Shown: piece by piece, positions 55,057 through 64,000 of the stretch
Position numbering within the stretch: the stretch's first letter is position 1
Layout of the letters: each line of letters opens with the position of its first letter
Source: Paeniglutamicibacter sp. Y32M11
Lineage (GTDB): Bacteria; Actinomycetota; Actinomycetes; Actinomycetales; Micrococcaceae
Assembly: GCF_019285735.1 (NCBI RefSeq)
Contig: NZ_CP079107.1
Coordinates: 1,426,001 to 1,490,000 of the forward strand
Length of the DNA stretch: 64,000 nucleotides
Direction of reading: 5' to 3'
Position numbers and translations under genes: made by a program
The notes under the pieces: generated by a model
Told to the model about the DNA's origin: nothing
The model's input: only the letters and a program-made list of their open reading frames with translations
Database searches by the model: none

Positions 55057-56758
55057 GAACAGGGCAGCGGGAATGCGATTATTTGCCGTGCTGGCGGCCA
55101 TCCTGTTGGTGATCACCGGGTGTGCGTCCATCCCACGCAACTCACCGGTGCAGTCCATCGCCCCGGAAGGAACCTTGGACGAGAACAATGTGGTCTTTAA
55201 TGGCACCGGCCCGGTCAAGGATGCAACACCGACCGAAATCGTCGAGGGTTTCATCGAGGCGGGCATCGACGCCCAGAACGACTACAAGGTAGCCCGCGAA
55301 TTTCTGAACCCCAAGGCCTCGGGAATCTGGAAGGGCACGGTGCGGACCCTGGTCTATGACGCACGCCCCTCGGTGATATCCGGGGCCGAGCCGAACACCT
55401 TCACCATTCAGATGGAGGTCATCTCCGAGGTGGATGCCGCAGGCATTTTGACCGAAATGCCCCCGCACACCACTCGTGCCGTTGATGTTTCTCTGGTCCA
55501 GGTCGACGGCCAGTGGCGCATCTCGAAGCTGCCCGACGGCATCATGATGGAGAAGAACCAGTTCTCTCATGTCTTCGCCCCGCAGACCCTGTACTTCTAC
55601 GATGTTGGCTACCAATATGCCGTCCCGGATGTGCGCTGGTTCCTCACCCGCACCGGAGTTGCTGCCTCCATGGTCGAGGCGCTCTTAGCCGGCCCCGCTC
55701 CATACCTTGAAAATGCCGTTGTTTCGGCCTTCCCCGAGGGCAGTGCATTGGTCCGTTCTTCGGTACCCATCGAGTCCCAAAGGGCCACCGTCGACCTGAC
55801 CTCGGCAACATTTATCGATTCCACCGAGCTCTCGCGCCAGCAGATGGAGCAGCAGCTGGAGTTGACGCTGAGCGGTCTCGGTGGGGTCAGCTCGGTACTG
55901 ATGAGTGATGAGCAGTCGGAGATCAAGCTCAGCGCCGCAGATCCAGCGTTTGTGGCGGCCGAGGTGAACCCAGCGGTGCCCGACACTCAGATCGGCATCA
56001 AGGACAACGCGCTGTACTTCCTCAAGGGGCAGTCACCCAGCCTGGTCGGTGGCATCAATGACATTGCCGGCTACCAGCCGCGACTGCCGGCCATGAGCCC
56101 ACTGGGCAACCGCTTTGCGTTCCTCGACTCGACACGTTCCAAGCTGGTCGCCATCGATGAGGAAGGCAGTTCCTCGGTGGTCGCCACCGGCACAGACTTG
56201 GTCCGCCCCAGTATGGATGCCTTCGGGTGGACCTGGACCGTGGATAACTCGGCCAGCACCCGAATCCTTGCGGTTCCGGAGGATATCGCCGTCAACGGCA
56301 AGGTTAGACCGATCACCGCGAGCGAGTTCACCAAGGCAAAAATTTCGTCATTGAGGGTCTCCCGCGATGGCACGCGCGCTCTGATCGTTTCGATAAAAAA
56401 CGGGGAATCAAGTGTGTCGATTAGCGGCATTTTGCGTGACAGCGACGGTGCGCCGCGAGGATTTGCCCCACCGAAGCAGATTTACCCCAGCGTTCCGGTG
56501 ACCCAAGCGGTCTGGAACTCAGATGTCTCGATCATCGTCTCGACCACCAGCGCCACCGAGAAAGTCGAAGCACAAGAGATCAGCCTGACCGGCACCACCG
56601 TGACGTATCTGCCGCTATTGGGACTGCTGGATCTTTCGGCAGGCCCGGGGGACCGCCGTCAGGTGTATGCCGAGACCAAGGAGAAGATCCACACACGCGT
56701 GGGTAGTTCATGGCACATCATGGACGTGATGGTCAGGGACCTTTCGTACCCCGGTTAA
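55049..56758 (+). CDS. lpqB: Lipoprotein LpqB
   Basis: 569 residues from ATG 55049, inside the mtrB end. The lipobox is V-I-T-G-C. A GerMN domain lies at about 200-300, and a beta-propeller-like C-terminal region follows. In mycobacteria LpqB interacts with MtrB and modulates MtrA signalling. The arrangement mtrA-mtrB-lpqB is conserved in actinobacteria. Confidence 0.94.
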   Translation: MSRNRAAGMRLFAVLAAILLVITGCASIPRNSPVQSIAPEGTLDENNVVFNGTGPVKDATPTEIVEGFIEAGIDAQNDYKVAREFLNPKASGIWKGTVRTLVYDARPSVISGAEPNTFTIQMEVISEVDAAGILTEMPPHTTRAVDVSLVQVDGQWRISKLPDGIMMEKNQFSHVFAPQTLYFYDVGYQYAVPDVRWFLTRTGVAASMVEALLAGPAPYLENAVVSAFPEGSALVRSSVPIESQRATVDLTSATFIDSTELSRQQMEQQLELTLSGLGGVSSVLMSDEQSEIKLSAADPAFVAAEVNPAVPDTQIGIKDNALYFLKGQSPSLVGGINDIAGYQPRLPAMSPLGNRFAFLDSTRSKLVAIDEEGSSSVVATGTDLVRPSMDAFGWTWTVDNSASTRILAVPEDIAVNGKVRPITASEFTKAKISSLRVSRDGTRALIVSIKNGESSVSISGILRDSDGAPRGFAPPKQIYPSVPVTQAVWNSDVSIIVSTTSATEKVEAQEISLTGTTVTYLPLLGLLDLSAGPGDRRQVYAETKEKIHTRVGSSWHIMDVMVRDLSYPG

Positions 56759-56830
56759 ACCCCGCCCACTTCTCCACAACTCGGCTGCCTTGGATTCGAG
56801 CCGTGGCTACCTGGCCCCAGACTGTGAATC

Positions 56831-57703
56831 ATGAAACACAGCAGCGCGAGGCTTCGTGTGGCTCCTAGCGTCGGAGGTCCCCGGAAAGCGCGTCGTGGGG
56901 CCTCACCATGGCTCCGACACGCCGACGCCCTGTGGAACCGTGGTGTGGTTCGGCGAATGCGTGCCGCCCTACGTGGTACGGCCGCGTTGTTGCTGCCGGT
57001 CGCCTGCGTCTGCTGCGGACGGCCAGATTTCACCATCTGTGCTGCCTGCGGGACTGCTTTGCGCGCTGGGGTCCTGCACCCGCGACGGGTCGAGCAATGG
57101 GCAGAAGCGCTGCCACTAAATCCGCATCAGGAGCCCCTCCCGGTTCTGGCAGCAGGTTCCTACCAACACGAATTGGCGGCCGTCATTCTGGCCTTCAAAA
57201 ACCACCAGATGCCAGGCCTCGCTCCCGTTCTAGTGCCGGCGCTGGCCAGAGCGGTGCGCGAAGGCATAACCACGCTGACCACGTTTGGGTCGCCGGTCGT
57301 ATTAGTTCCGGTGCCCATTCGTCTTGCCGCCCGGTCTCGGCGCGGCTATTTTCCGGTGGGCATGTTGTTAAAAGGTCTACGGCATTCCGGCGTATTGCCT
57401 AGCGCGGTGCTGGTGGAAAATCTTCTGAGGTACCGCGGCAGCTACCAGTTCACGGGTGCGCAAAAGGGTAAGAGCCGACAAGCCAGAGTCTCGGTGCGCA
57501 ACACGATGCAGGCACACGGGTCACAAAAAACGGCCCAACTGGTGGCACGCGGGGCACAAGTGCTGCTCATTGACGACGTGTTGACCACCGGGGCCACGCT
57601 CGCCGATGCGCAGCGTTCCCTAGCGGATTCCGGGCTTGTACTGTGCGGAGCCGTGGTCGTGGCAGCAACGCCCGCACCTGATGAGAAACGTGTTGTTCGC
57701 TGA
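56831..57703 (+). CDS. ComF family phosphoribosyltransferase-like protein
   Basis: 290 residues as drawn; the first 45 or so may be non-coding since homology begins near the Cys motif C-V-C-C-G and C-A-A-C-G. The PRTase signature V-L-L-I-D-D-V-L-T-T-G-A-T-L is intact. In competent bacteria ComF works in DNA uptake; in actinobacteria it always sits between lpqB and hpf, and its role is unknown. Confidence 0.85.
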   Translation: MKHSSARLRVAPSVGGPRKARRGASPWLRHADALWNRGVVRRMRAALRGTAALLLPVACVCCGRPDFTICAACGTALRAGVLHPRRVEQWAEALPLNPHQEPLPVLAAGSYQHELAAVILAFKNHQMPGLAPVLVPALARAVREGITTLTTFGSPVVLVPVPIRLAARSRRGYFPVGMLLKGLRHSGVLPSAVLVENLLRYRGSYQFTGAQKGKSRQARVSVRNTMQAHGSQKTAQLVARGAQVLLIDDVLTTGATLADAQRSLADSGLVLCGAVVVAATPAPDEKRVVR

Positions 57704-57863
57704 GCGCGATGAAGAAATACTCCGCACATCCTTGCTTAATATTGCATCTGACATAGGGTGAAGTATGGGCACCCCGAAAGGGGAAAGGAACCCATCTTCA
57801 GCGGCCGGAAGGAGTGAATTCTTCGGTCGCTGTTGTGTCACCTGAGCAATGATGGAGGACACC

Positions 57864-58574
57864 ATGGAGATGACGATCAACGGACGCAATGTCAGTGTTA
57901 CGGATCGCTTTCGCGAATACGTAGACGAGAAGATCGATAAGGTCGATCAACTTGCCACGAAGATCCAGCGCTTGGACATTAAAGTCACCAAGGAGCAGCA
58001 CGCACGAAACGCGGATTCTGCTCTGACCGTTGAGTTGACGGTGTTGGGTAGGGGTCCTGCAATCCGTGCTGAGGCAAAAGCCGCGGATAAGTTTGCGGCA
58101 TTCGACACCGCCTTCGCCAAGTTGCTTGAGCGTCTGCGCAAGGCACGGGATCGCCGCAAGGTTCACCACGGCACCCGGACACCAAAGGCTGTCCACGAGG
58201 CCACCAGTGGTCTGGAACCAGCGGCCAGCTCGATCCCGCTGCACGAATCCACCCGGCTTGCTCAGCAAGAGGAAGAAGCACGGCTGGCCGAAGAAGCCGC
58301 ATTAAACGGCGCCCCGCCCATCGAAATTCGCCGCAAGGTCTTCCCTGCCGAAACCATGAGTGTTGATGACGCCGTGGACCGCATGGAAATGATTGGACAC
58401 CCGTTCTATCTCTTCGTTGATGCGGCCACCGGTGCCCATTCGGTCCTCTACGCTCGAAAGACCAAGGGAGACCAGCAATATTCTTATGGCACCATCACAC
58501 TGGATCCGGATGCCACAGATGAGGCAACGGTCGAGACCCGTGGTTACCGCGAGGCGGCTCCGGTCAACGCTTAG
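57864..58574 (+). CDS. hpf: Long-form ribosome hibernation promoting factor
   Basis: 236 residues from ATG 57864, five bases after GGAGGA; ATG 57870 and upstream ATGs are alternatives. The N-terminal S30AE domain (M-T-I-N-G-R-N-V-S-V-T-D-R-F) and the C-terminal dimerisation domain (Y-L-F-V-D-A-A-T-G-A, then V-L-Y-A-R-K) make it a 100S-ribosome former, used in stationary phase. About 160 bp of untranslated leader precede it, with a GGGCACCCCGAAAGGGG hairpin. Confidence 0.94.
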   Translation: MEMTINGRNVSVTDRFREYVDEKIDKVDQLATKIQRLDIKVTKEQHARNADSALTVELTVLGRGPAIRAEAKAADKFAAFDTAFAKLLERLRKARDRRKVHHGTRTPKAVHEATSGLEPAASSIPLHESTRLAQQEEEARLAEEAALNGAPPIEIRRKVFPAETMSVDDAVDRMEMIGHPFYLFVDAATGAHSVLYARKTKGDQQYSYGTITLDPDATDEATVETRGYREAAPVNA

Positions 58575-58597
58575 CGAATAGGCACTACGGTTATTTC

Positions 58598-59851
58598 ATG
58601 AACAGGTCGCTTAGTCTTTCTCAGGCCCGCCGTGTTGCCGTAGCTGCCCAAGGTTTGCACAAGGTTCGGCCCACCACACCAGTAACTCTTGGTGCGGTGG
58701 GCCGGACCTTTGCGCGTCTTGAGCTTATCCAGATCGACTCGGTTAACGTGCTGTCTCGCGCGCAGTACCTTCCCATCTATTCGCGTCTTGGCCCCTATCC
58801 TCTCGAACTTTTGGATCGCCTCGCGGTGCGCCATCCCCGGCAAGCCGTTGAATACTGGGCACACGAGGCGTCGTTGGTACGTAGCGAGCACTTTGGCGAC
58901 CTGGTGCCCTGGCAGCGTCGAAAGTGGATCGGCAGCCTAAAAACGCTCGATGAGGACGGCAGAGTCTTGGCCGAGCAGATTCTTGACTTGTTGGATACGC
59001 GTCAAGCAATGACATCTCGGGAGATTTCCACGGAGCTCGGACACCAGCACGTGAAGGTTAACGACGCGTGGGGTTGGAATTGGTCGGTGGTTAAAAGGGC
59101 CTTGGAGGCACTTTTCGCCGAAGGACTAATTGGCACCGAGGGCAGAAATAGTGCCTTCGAGCGCCGCTACACCTCGCTGCACAAGGTGTTCCCGAAGGGT
59201 ATCCCCGCAACCACCCCGGATGGGCGAGCCGGCATGGAGCGATTGCTCGTGGCTGCGGCGCGTGCTCATGGCGTGGGGAGCGCGCACTGCCTCGCCGATT
59301 ATTTTCGGCTCCCGGTTCGGCAAAGCGCGGTCGTTCTGGAAGAACTTGCCGAACGCGGCACCCTTGAACGTGCCAATATCGTCGGAATCAGCGAGACGTA
59401 CTACCTGCTGCCCGGTACCAAGGTTCCGCGTAAGGCTGCCGGTCGAGCTCTGCTGGGTCCCTTCGATTCCATGGTCTTTAATCGCAGACGCCTCGAGAAT
59501 CTGTTTGGGTTCACCTATCGCCTAGAAATCTATACGCCGTCAGCCAAACGTGTTTATGGCTATTACGTCTTGCCTTTCCTCTTAAGGGAGCGAATGGTGG
59601 CCCGGGTTGATCTGAAAGCCGATCGAAGTTCGGGTCGGCTATTGGTCCGCGGTTCCTTCGCAGAACCGGGGGCGCCGGGGGACACAGCGGTTGAACTGGC
59701 CGCCGAATTGCTGTTGATGGCGAAGTGGCTCGGCCTCAACGAGGTGGTCGTTTCGCAACATGGGAATCTGGCCGCGGCCTTGGAGTTTTCCTTGAGCTCA
59801 CCCGAAACCGGTCAAAAGCCACAAGTGAAAGCAATCTCTCACGTAGACTGA
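58598..59851 (+). CDS. YcaQ-like winged-helix DNA glycosylase family protein
   Basis: 417 residues. [15 protein letters not shown] holds the conserved Q-x-D-S motif of the YcaQ/AlkX family, which unhooks interstrand DNA crosslinks in Escherichia coli. Three winged-helix units are likely (around 5-50, 120-160 and 205-260), followed by a beta-barrel region with G-P-F-D-S-M-V. Located directly before secA. Confidence 0.85.
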   Translation: MNRSLSLSQARRVAVAAQGLHKVRPTTPVTLGAVGRTFARLELIQIDSVNVLSRAQYLPIYSRLGPYPLELLDRLAVRHPRQAVEYWAHEASLVRSEHFGDLVPWQRRKWIGSLKTLDEDGRVLAEQILDLLDTRQAMTSREISTELGHQHVKVNDAWGWNWSVVKRALEALFAEGLIGTEGRNSAFERRYTSLHKVFPKGIPATTPDGRAGMERLLVAAARAHGVGSAHCLADYFRLPVRQSAVVLEELAERGTLERANIVGISETYYLLPGTKVPRKAAGRALLGPFDSMVFNRRRLENLFGFTYRLEIYTPSAKRVYGYYVLPFLLRERMVARVDLKADRSSGRLLVRGSFAEPGAPGDTAVELAAELLLMAKWLGLNEVVVSQHGNLAAALEFSLSSPETGQKPQVKAISHVD

Positions 59852-59892
59852 ACACGCCAGAATTCCTGTGCTTGAGATTTGGGAGCTGCCTC

Positions 59893-62616
59893 GTGGCATC
59901 ACTGCTTGAACGTATCCTGCGTACCGGCGATAAGAAAACGCTGAAGACCTTGAGGGGATACGCAGACGCCATCAACGTGCTTGATAGCGAATTCCGTGCC
60001 TTGTCCGATGCAGAGCTGCGTGGTGAAACCGACAAGTTTAGGGCGCGTATCGCCGACGGCGAGTCCCTTGATCACCTGCTTCCCGAAGCTTTCGCCGCTG
60101 TCCGTGAGGCCTCCGACCGCACTCTGGGCATGCGCCACTTCGACGTGCAGCTCATGGGTGGCGCCGCACTGCACCTAGGCAATATCGCCGAAATGAAAAC
60201 CGGTGAGGGTAAAACTCTGGTCGCCACGGCGCCCGCCTATCTCAATGCGCTCAGCGGCAAGGGCGTACACGTGGTGACGGTTAACGACTTCTTGGCCGAA
60301 TACCAGTCTGATCTGATGGGCCGGGTCTACCGTTTCTTGGGTCTGACCAACGGTTGCATCTTATCCAACCAAGATCCTGAACTGCGCCGCAAGCAGTACG
60401 AAACCGACATTACCTACGGAACGAACAATGAGTTCGGGTTCGATTACCTGCGGGACAACATGGCTTGGAGCTCCGATGAGCTCGTCCAGCGCGCCCATAA
60501 CTTTGCGATCGTCGATGAAGTTGACTCGATCCTCATCGATGAGGCCCGTACCCCGCTGATCATTTCCGGTCAGGCCACCGGCGACGTTAACCGCTGGTAC
60601 AACGAATTCGCCAAACTTGTGAACCGTCTGAGCCTGGAAACCGACTACGAAATCGATGAGAAGAAGCGCACCGTCGGCGTCCTAGAACCCGGCATCGAAA
60701 AGGTTGAAGACTACCTCGGGATTCACAACCTCTACGAGGCTTCAAACACCCCGCTCATCGGGTTCTTGAATAATGCCATCAAGGCCAAGGAACTATTCAA
60801 GAACGACAAGGACTACGTCGTGATCAACGGCGAGGTCATGATCGTTGATGAGCACACCGGCCGTTCATTGGCTGGCCGTCGCTACTCCGAGGGCATGCAC
60901 CAGGCCATCGAGGCCAAGGAAGGGGTGGAAATCAAGGCCGAAAACCAGACCATGGCGACGGTGACCTTGCAAAACTACTTCCGCCTCTACAAGAAGCTCT
61001 CGGGCATGACCGGTACGGCGCAGACCGAGGCCGCCGAATTTATGGGCACCTACAAGCTCGGCGTGGTGGAGATCCCGACCAACAAGTCGCTGCTGCGCAA
61101 GGACCAGGCCGACTTGATCTACAAGAACGAGATTGCCAAGTTCGACGCAGTGGTCCAGGACATCGCCGAACGCCACGCCACCGGCCAGCCGGTGCTCGTG
61201 GGTACCACCAGCGTCGAAAAGAGCGAATATCTGGCCCGCCTGCTGGCCAAGCAGGGCATCCGCCACGAAGTCCTTAACGCCAAGCAGCACGCCCGAGAAG
61301 CGGCGATTGTCGCCCAGGCGGGTAAGAAGGGCGCGGTGACCGTGGCGACCAACATGGCCGGCCGTGGTACAGATATTATGCTCGGCGGCAATGCCGAGTT
61401 CCACGCGGTGACCGAGATGGAGCGCCGCGGCCTGGATCCGGAAGCTAACTCGGAGGAATACGAGCGCGTTTGGGACGGCGTCTTTGACGCGGCCAAGAAG
61501 CAAGTTCAGGCCGAGGCTCAGGAGGTTGCCGACGCCGGCGGCCTGTACGTGCTGGGCACCGAACGGCACGAGTCCCGCCGCATCGATAACCAGTTGCGTG
61601 GACGTTCCGGCCGTCAGGGTGACCCGGGCGAGTCGCGTTTCTACCTCTCGATGACCGATGAACTCATGCGCCGCTTTAATGCCGGTGCAGCCCAGCGCAT
61701 CATGAACAACCCCTCGATGCCCGACGATGTGGCCCTGGAATCCAAGATCGTCTCCAAGGCCATCGAAACCGCTCAGGCTCAGGTGGAAGGGACCAACGCC
61801 GAACAGCGTAAGAACGTGCTGAAGTATGACGATGTTATGAATCGTCAGCGCGAGGCCATCTATGGGGACCGCCGCCGGATTCTTGAGGGTGGAGACCTAC
61901 AGGAAAAGGTTGGTCACTTCCTCGAAGACGTTGTTAAGGCCATGGTCGCGGAGGCAACGATTGAGGGTCATGCCGAGGGATGGGACCTGAAACAACTCTG
62001 GTTGAACCTCAAGCAGCTCTACCCGATTTCGATCACCATCGACGAGGTGAGCGAAGAAGCCGGCCACCGTGACGCTATCACCGCCGACCTGCTTGAGCGT
62101 GAAATCCTTTCCGATGCACGCCTGCAATACGAAGCGCGCACGGAGGCTGTCGGCGAAAAGAATATGCGTGAACTCGAACGTCGTGTGGTGCTTTCGGTGA
62201 TTGGCCGTAAATGGCAGGAACACCTCTATGAGATGGACTACCTCAAGGAAGGTATCGGCCTGCGTGCCATGGCCCAGCGTGACCCGCTGGTCGAGTACCA
62301 GCGTGAGGGCTTCGTGATGTTCCAGACCATGATGGAATCGATTCGCGAAGAAAGCATTGGAATGCTCTTCAACATTGAGGTCGAAACTCGTCAGGAGCCG
62401 CAAATCTCGCTACCGGGTGTCACGGATGCCCGTTCGATGACCTCCGAGCCGGTGCTCAATACTCCGGGGCTGGCAGCCCCGGCTAAACCATCAACATTGC
62501 GCTACACCGCACCGGAAGAAACCGGCGAGGCGGTAACGCACACCGAGCGCACCGCTGGTGCCCCGGAAGCCGCAGATAAGAAGGCCAACAAAAAGAAGAA
62601 GGGCAAGCGCAGCTAG
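59893..62616 (+). CDS. secA: Preprotein translocase ATPase SecA
   Basis: 907 residues from GTG 59893, seven bases after GGGAG; homology starts here ([10 protein letters not shown]). Walker A is G-E-G-K-T, Walker B V-D-E-V-D, and the helicase motifs [10 protein letters not shown] and G-R-S-G-R-Q-G-D are present. The C-terminus is basic (K-K-A-N-K-K-K-K) and lacks the zinc-binding SecB site, as in actinobacterial SecA1. Its terminator overlaps the convergent gene. Confidence 0.96.
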   Translation: MASLLERILRTGDKKTLKTLRGYADAINVLDSEFRALSDAELRGETDKFRARIADGESLDHLLPEAFAAVREASDRTLGMRHFDVQLMGGAALHLGNIAEMKTGEGKTLVATAPAYLNALSGKGVHVVTVNDFLAEYQSDLMGRVYRFLGLTNGCILSNQDPELRRKQYETDITYGTNNEFGFDYLRDNMAWSSDELVQRAHNFAIVDEVDSILIDEARTPLIISGQATGDVNRWYNEFAKLVNRLSLETDYEIDEKKRTVGVLEPGIEKVEDYLGIHNLYEASNTPLIGFLNNAIKAKELFKNDKDYVVINGEVMIVDEHTGRSLAGRRYSEGMHQAIEAKEGVEIKAENQTMATVTLQNYFRLYKKLSGMTGTAQTEAAEFMGTYKLGVVEIPTNKSLLRKDQADLIYKNEIAKFDAVVQDIAERHATGQPVLVGTTSVEKSEYLARLLAKQGIRHEVLNAKQHAREAAIVAQAGKKGAVTVATNMAGRGTDIMLGGNAEFHAVTEMERRGLDPEANSEEYERVWDGVFDAAKKQVQAEAQEVADAGGLYVLGTERHESRRIDNQLRGRSGRQGDPGESRFYLSMTDELMRRFNAGAAQRIMNNPSMPDDVALESKIVSKAIETAQAQVEGTNAEQRKNVLKYDDVMNRQREAIYGDRRRILEGGDLQEKVGHFLEDVVKAMVAEATIEGHAEGWDLKQLWLNLKQLYPISITIDEVSEEAGHRDAITADLLEREILSDARLQYEARTEAVGEKNMRELERRVVLSVIGRKWQEHLYEMDYLKEGIGLRAMAQRDPLVEYQREGFVMFQTMMESIREESIGMLFNIEVETRQEPQISLPGVTDARSMTSEPVLNTPGLAAPAKPSTLRYTAPEETGEAVTHTERTAGAPEAADKKANKKKKGKRS

Positions 62617-63284
62617 CCAATCTCCAAGGCAGTAATCTGCCAGCGTCCGTGCCACCGCTCTACTCGTAGAGCGGTGGCACGGACTTTTTGCATGTCGCGC
62701 AGGATCACCGCTGCCTCAAAGACCATCGGCAGCACCTGGGTGACTCGCATGCACATCACCCGTGGGTTGGAGTAGCAGCGCGTGGTGGGATCAGGACGCA
62801 TGGGATCACTCAGGAGCATATGGGCCTCCAATTTTCCGAGGCAATCCGGACTCAGCGCCCGATTCAGCTGACGGACCGGACGGGCACCGGCCAGGACCTC
62901 AAGAACCGCCGGTGCCGCGGCATGAACAACCGCGGCTACCGATTCCCGTGGAGCCAGCGGGCTGATCTCTGGCGGGAAGAGCTTCTCAAATACCTGTTGC
63001 GCGGCCATGCTGGGGGAGTTCTCCGGTGGGTCTTCCTCAAGGCCGCGCCGTGCCTCAGGAACGTCCCGCAGCGCAGATCCGGGAAGTGAGCGGAGGGCAG
63101 GAGGCGCCGTGGCATCGAGCAGGCAGCGACGTCTGCGGGCAACGGCGGGAGCTCGAAATGCTTCGGGAAAACGTCTGGCCGTGGTTCGAGGTGCCCGCAG
63201 GTCGGCGCCGGGAAGCGGGTTATTTCTGAATACGTGGATCGGCTCGGTGGTTTGAATGGATGGTTGAACTGCAATGGCGGACAT
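62613..63284 (-). CDS. Rv3235 family protein
   Basis: 223 residues from ATG 63284 with CAGGAGC upstream; the longer frame from 63395 has no ribosome-binding site. A disordered Arg/Pro-rich half is followed by the family core: [12 protein letters not shown], then [11 protein letters not shown] and V-E-R-W-H-G-R-W. The family sits next to secA in actinobacteria; the role is unknown. Its last four bases overlap the secA end, and the secA terminator lies within its coding sequence. Confidence 0.85.
   Translation of the reverse strand: MSAIAVQPSIQTTEPIHVFRNNPLPGADLRAPRTTARRFPEAFRAPAVARRRRCLLDATAPPALRSLPGSALRDVPEARRGLEEDPPENSPSMAAQQVFEKLFPPEISPLAPRESVAAVVHAAAPAVLEVLAGARPVRQLNRALSPDCLGKLEAHMLLSDPMRPDPTTRCYSNPRVMCMRVTQVLPMVFEAAVILRDMQKVRATALRVERWHGRWQITALEIG
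62645..62689 (+). terminator. Rho-independent terminator of secA, inside the convergent Rv3235-family gene
   Basis: Perfect 19-bp stem (62645-62663 with 62666-62684), 2-base loop, then TTTTT (62685-62689). On the minus strand the same bases code for the last residues of the neighbouring protein ([10 protein letters not shown]). Confidence 0.92.
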
Positions 63285-63342
63285 CGGTAGCTCCTGATGG
63301 ACGAATGATACTTTCTCGACGAGCGGTGTTGCACAGCGGAGC

Positions 63343-64000
63343 TTATGAGCGCTGCGCATTCTGGTGAGGTGCCCGCAAGATGGTTCCGACGGCAAGGCGG
63401 TTGGGGTTCGAACCGATCAGCTGGCGGTTCGCCTCGTACCAGCGAGGCCAGGCCTCGGCGATGTCCCTAACGGAGGCATCGTCGGGGAGGTTGCGCGCGG
63501 CGATGGCCCATAGGCTGTCGCCCGGACGGACCACCACCTCGATGGCGGTGCGTGTGGATTCGCCACCGAGCAGGCGCTGCAACGGCAACGGAACGCGATG
63601 CGGGATCCAGCCGGGGCTCAGAAGCTCATTGCCATTCTGGCTGGACTCGGCAGCGCCCGGATCAGTTGATGTGAATGCGGTGTCGGCCAGGGGAGATGTT
63701 GGTGGTGATATCTCGCTGACGGGCTGGTAGTCGGCCGCGACGGTCACCGCGGGGCCAGCCACGGCCGGGGGAGCGGCGAGAGCGATCGTTGTCAACGCCA
63801 ATGAACCACTTAACCCCGCCAATGTCAGACGGGCCACAAAACCCGGTACCAGCGCAGCCAGGGCCGCAGATTCCCGGCGCCGCCCAAGCGCTAATGCTAG
63901 GCGGGCGCCCAGTGCGCACGCGAAAGCGGCGACCAACCACAGCAAGACCATGGCGCCAAGCAGACCGAGGGCCACGCCCGTGAGGCGTTCAAGGGATGAA
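63343..64000 (-). CDS. LysM-domain membrane protein, 5' end outside the window
   Basis: The frame is open to the window edge; GTG 63975 would give 210 residues, but the preceding codons (S-S-L-E-R-L-T-G) look native, so the true start probably lies beyond. Two hydrophobic helices near the N-terminus precede a low-complexity segment and a C-terminal LysM domain (V-V-R-P-G-D-S-L-W-A-I-A, then I-G-S-N-P-N-R-L-A-V-G-T-I-L). It likely anchors at the membrane and binds peptidoglycan. It lies on the same strand, directly upstream of the Rv3235-family gene. Confidence 0.83.
   Translation of the reverse strand, partial: SSLERLTGVALGLLGAMVLLWLVAAFACALGARLALALGRRRESAALAALVPGFVARLTLAGLSGSLALTTIALAAPPAVAGPAVTVAADYQPVSEISPPTSPLADTAFTSTDPGAAESSQNGNELLSPGWIPHRVPLPLQRLLGGESTRTAIEVVVRPGDSLWAIAARNLPDDASVRDIAEAWPRWYEANRQLIGSNPNRLAVGTILRAPHQNAQRS

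Overview
The window is a chromosomal segment of a high-GC actinobacterium, most likely a member of the Micrococcaceae (Arthrobacter-like). The inference rests on gene order and families: prfB-ftsE-ftsX-M23 peptidase-smpB-ssrA, mtrA-mtrB-lpqB-comF-hpf-secA, an Rv3235-family gene convergent with secA, a DUF222/HNH protein, and a Tad pilus locus with tiny TadE-like genes. The tmRNA tag reads ADSKRTDFALAA, close to the mycobacterial type. I cannot name the species from the sequence.

Region 1-20 kb: a Tad/Flp pilus locus is cut in two by a 17.45-kb integrative element. The left side holds the end of tadC (1-768) and the first 43 codons of a small pilin-like gene (from 1027). The right side holds the other 34 codons (18610-18714) and three TadE/TadG-like genes. 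A 12-bp direct repeat, TGGGTCATGATC, marks both junctions (1144-1155 and 18598-18609). Joining the flanks there restores one uninterrupted 77-residue frame. The element carries a large serine integrase next to its right end and a minus-strand replication module (P-loop helicase plus small ORFs). Its cargo looks defence-like: an HNH nuclease with a possible modified-base reader domain, a membrane protein with HIRAN-like modules, two paralogous coiled-coil/two-TM proteins, a small resolvase, several small membrane proteins, a DUF3223 protein, and an overlapping nucleotidyltransferase-fold/partner pair. One four-gene block (9.1-12.7 kb) is bracketed by a degenerate direct repeat of about 120 bp. 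There are no phage structural or conjugation genes.

Region 20-26.4 kb: core translation and division genes: prfB, ftsE, ftsX, a LytM-type peptidase that FtsEX probably activates, smpB and tmRNA with a perfect terminator.

Region 26.4-45 kb: a DUF222/HNH protein, pspA with a TPM-domain membrane protein, a DegP/HtrA-like protease, etfB-etfA with a PIG-L deacetylase, an RskA-type protein, a tRNA methyltransferase (TrmL family), a J-domain protein, a RibD-type reductase translationally coupled to a FolP2-like gene, a hypothetical gene, then cysteine desulfurase and mnmA, which together make 2-thiouridine in tRNA, followed by a VOC protein and a small Cys/His protein.

Region 45-64 kb: a dipeptide/oligopeptide ABC importer (lipoprotein, two permeases, fused double ATPase), chorismate mutase, a MetE-like domain protein, the MtrAB two-component system with LpqB, ComF, hibernation factor HPF, a YcaQ-like protein, SecA, an Rv3235-family protein and a LysM protein running off the edge. 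The secA terminator lies inside the coding region of the convergent Rv3235-family gene.
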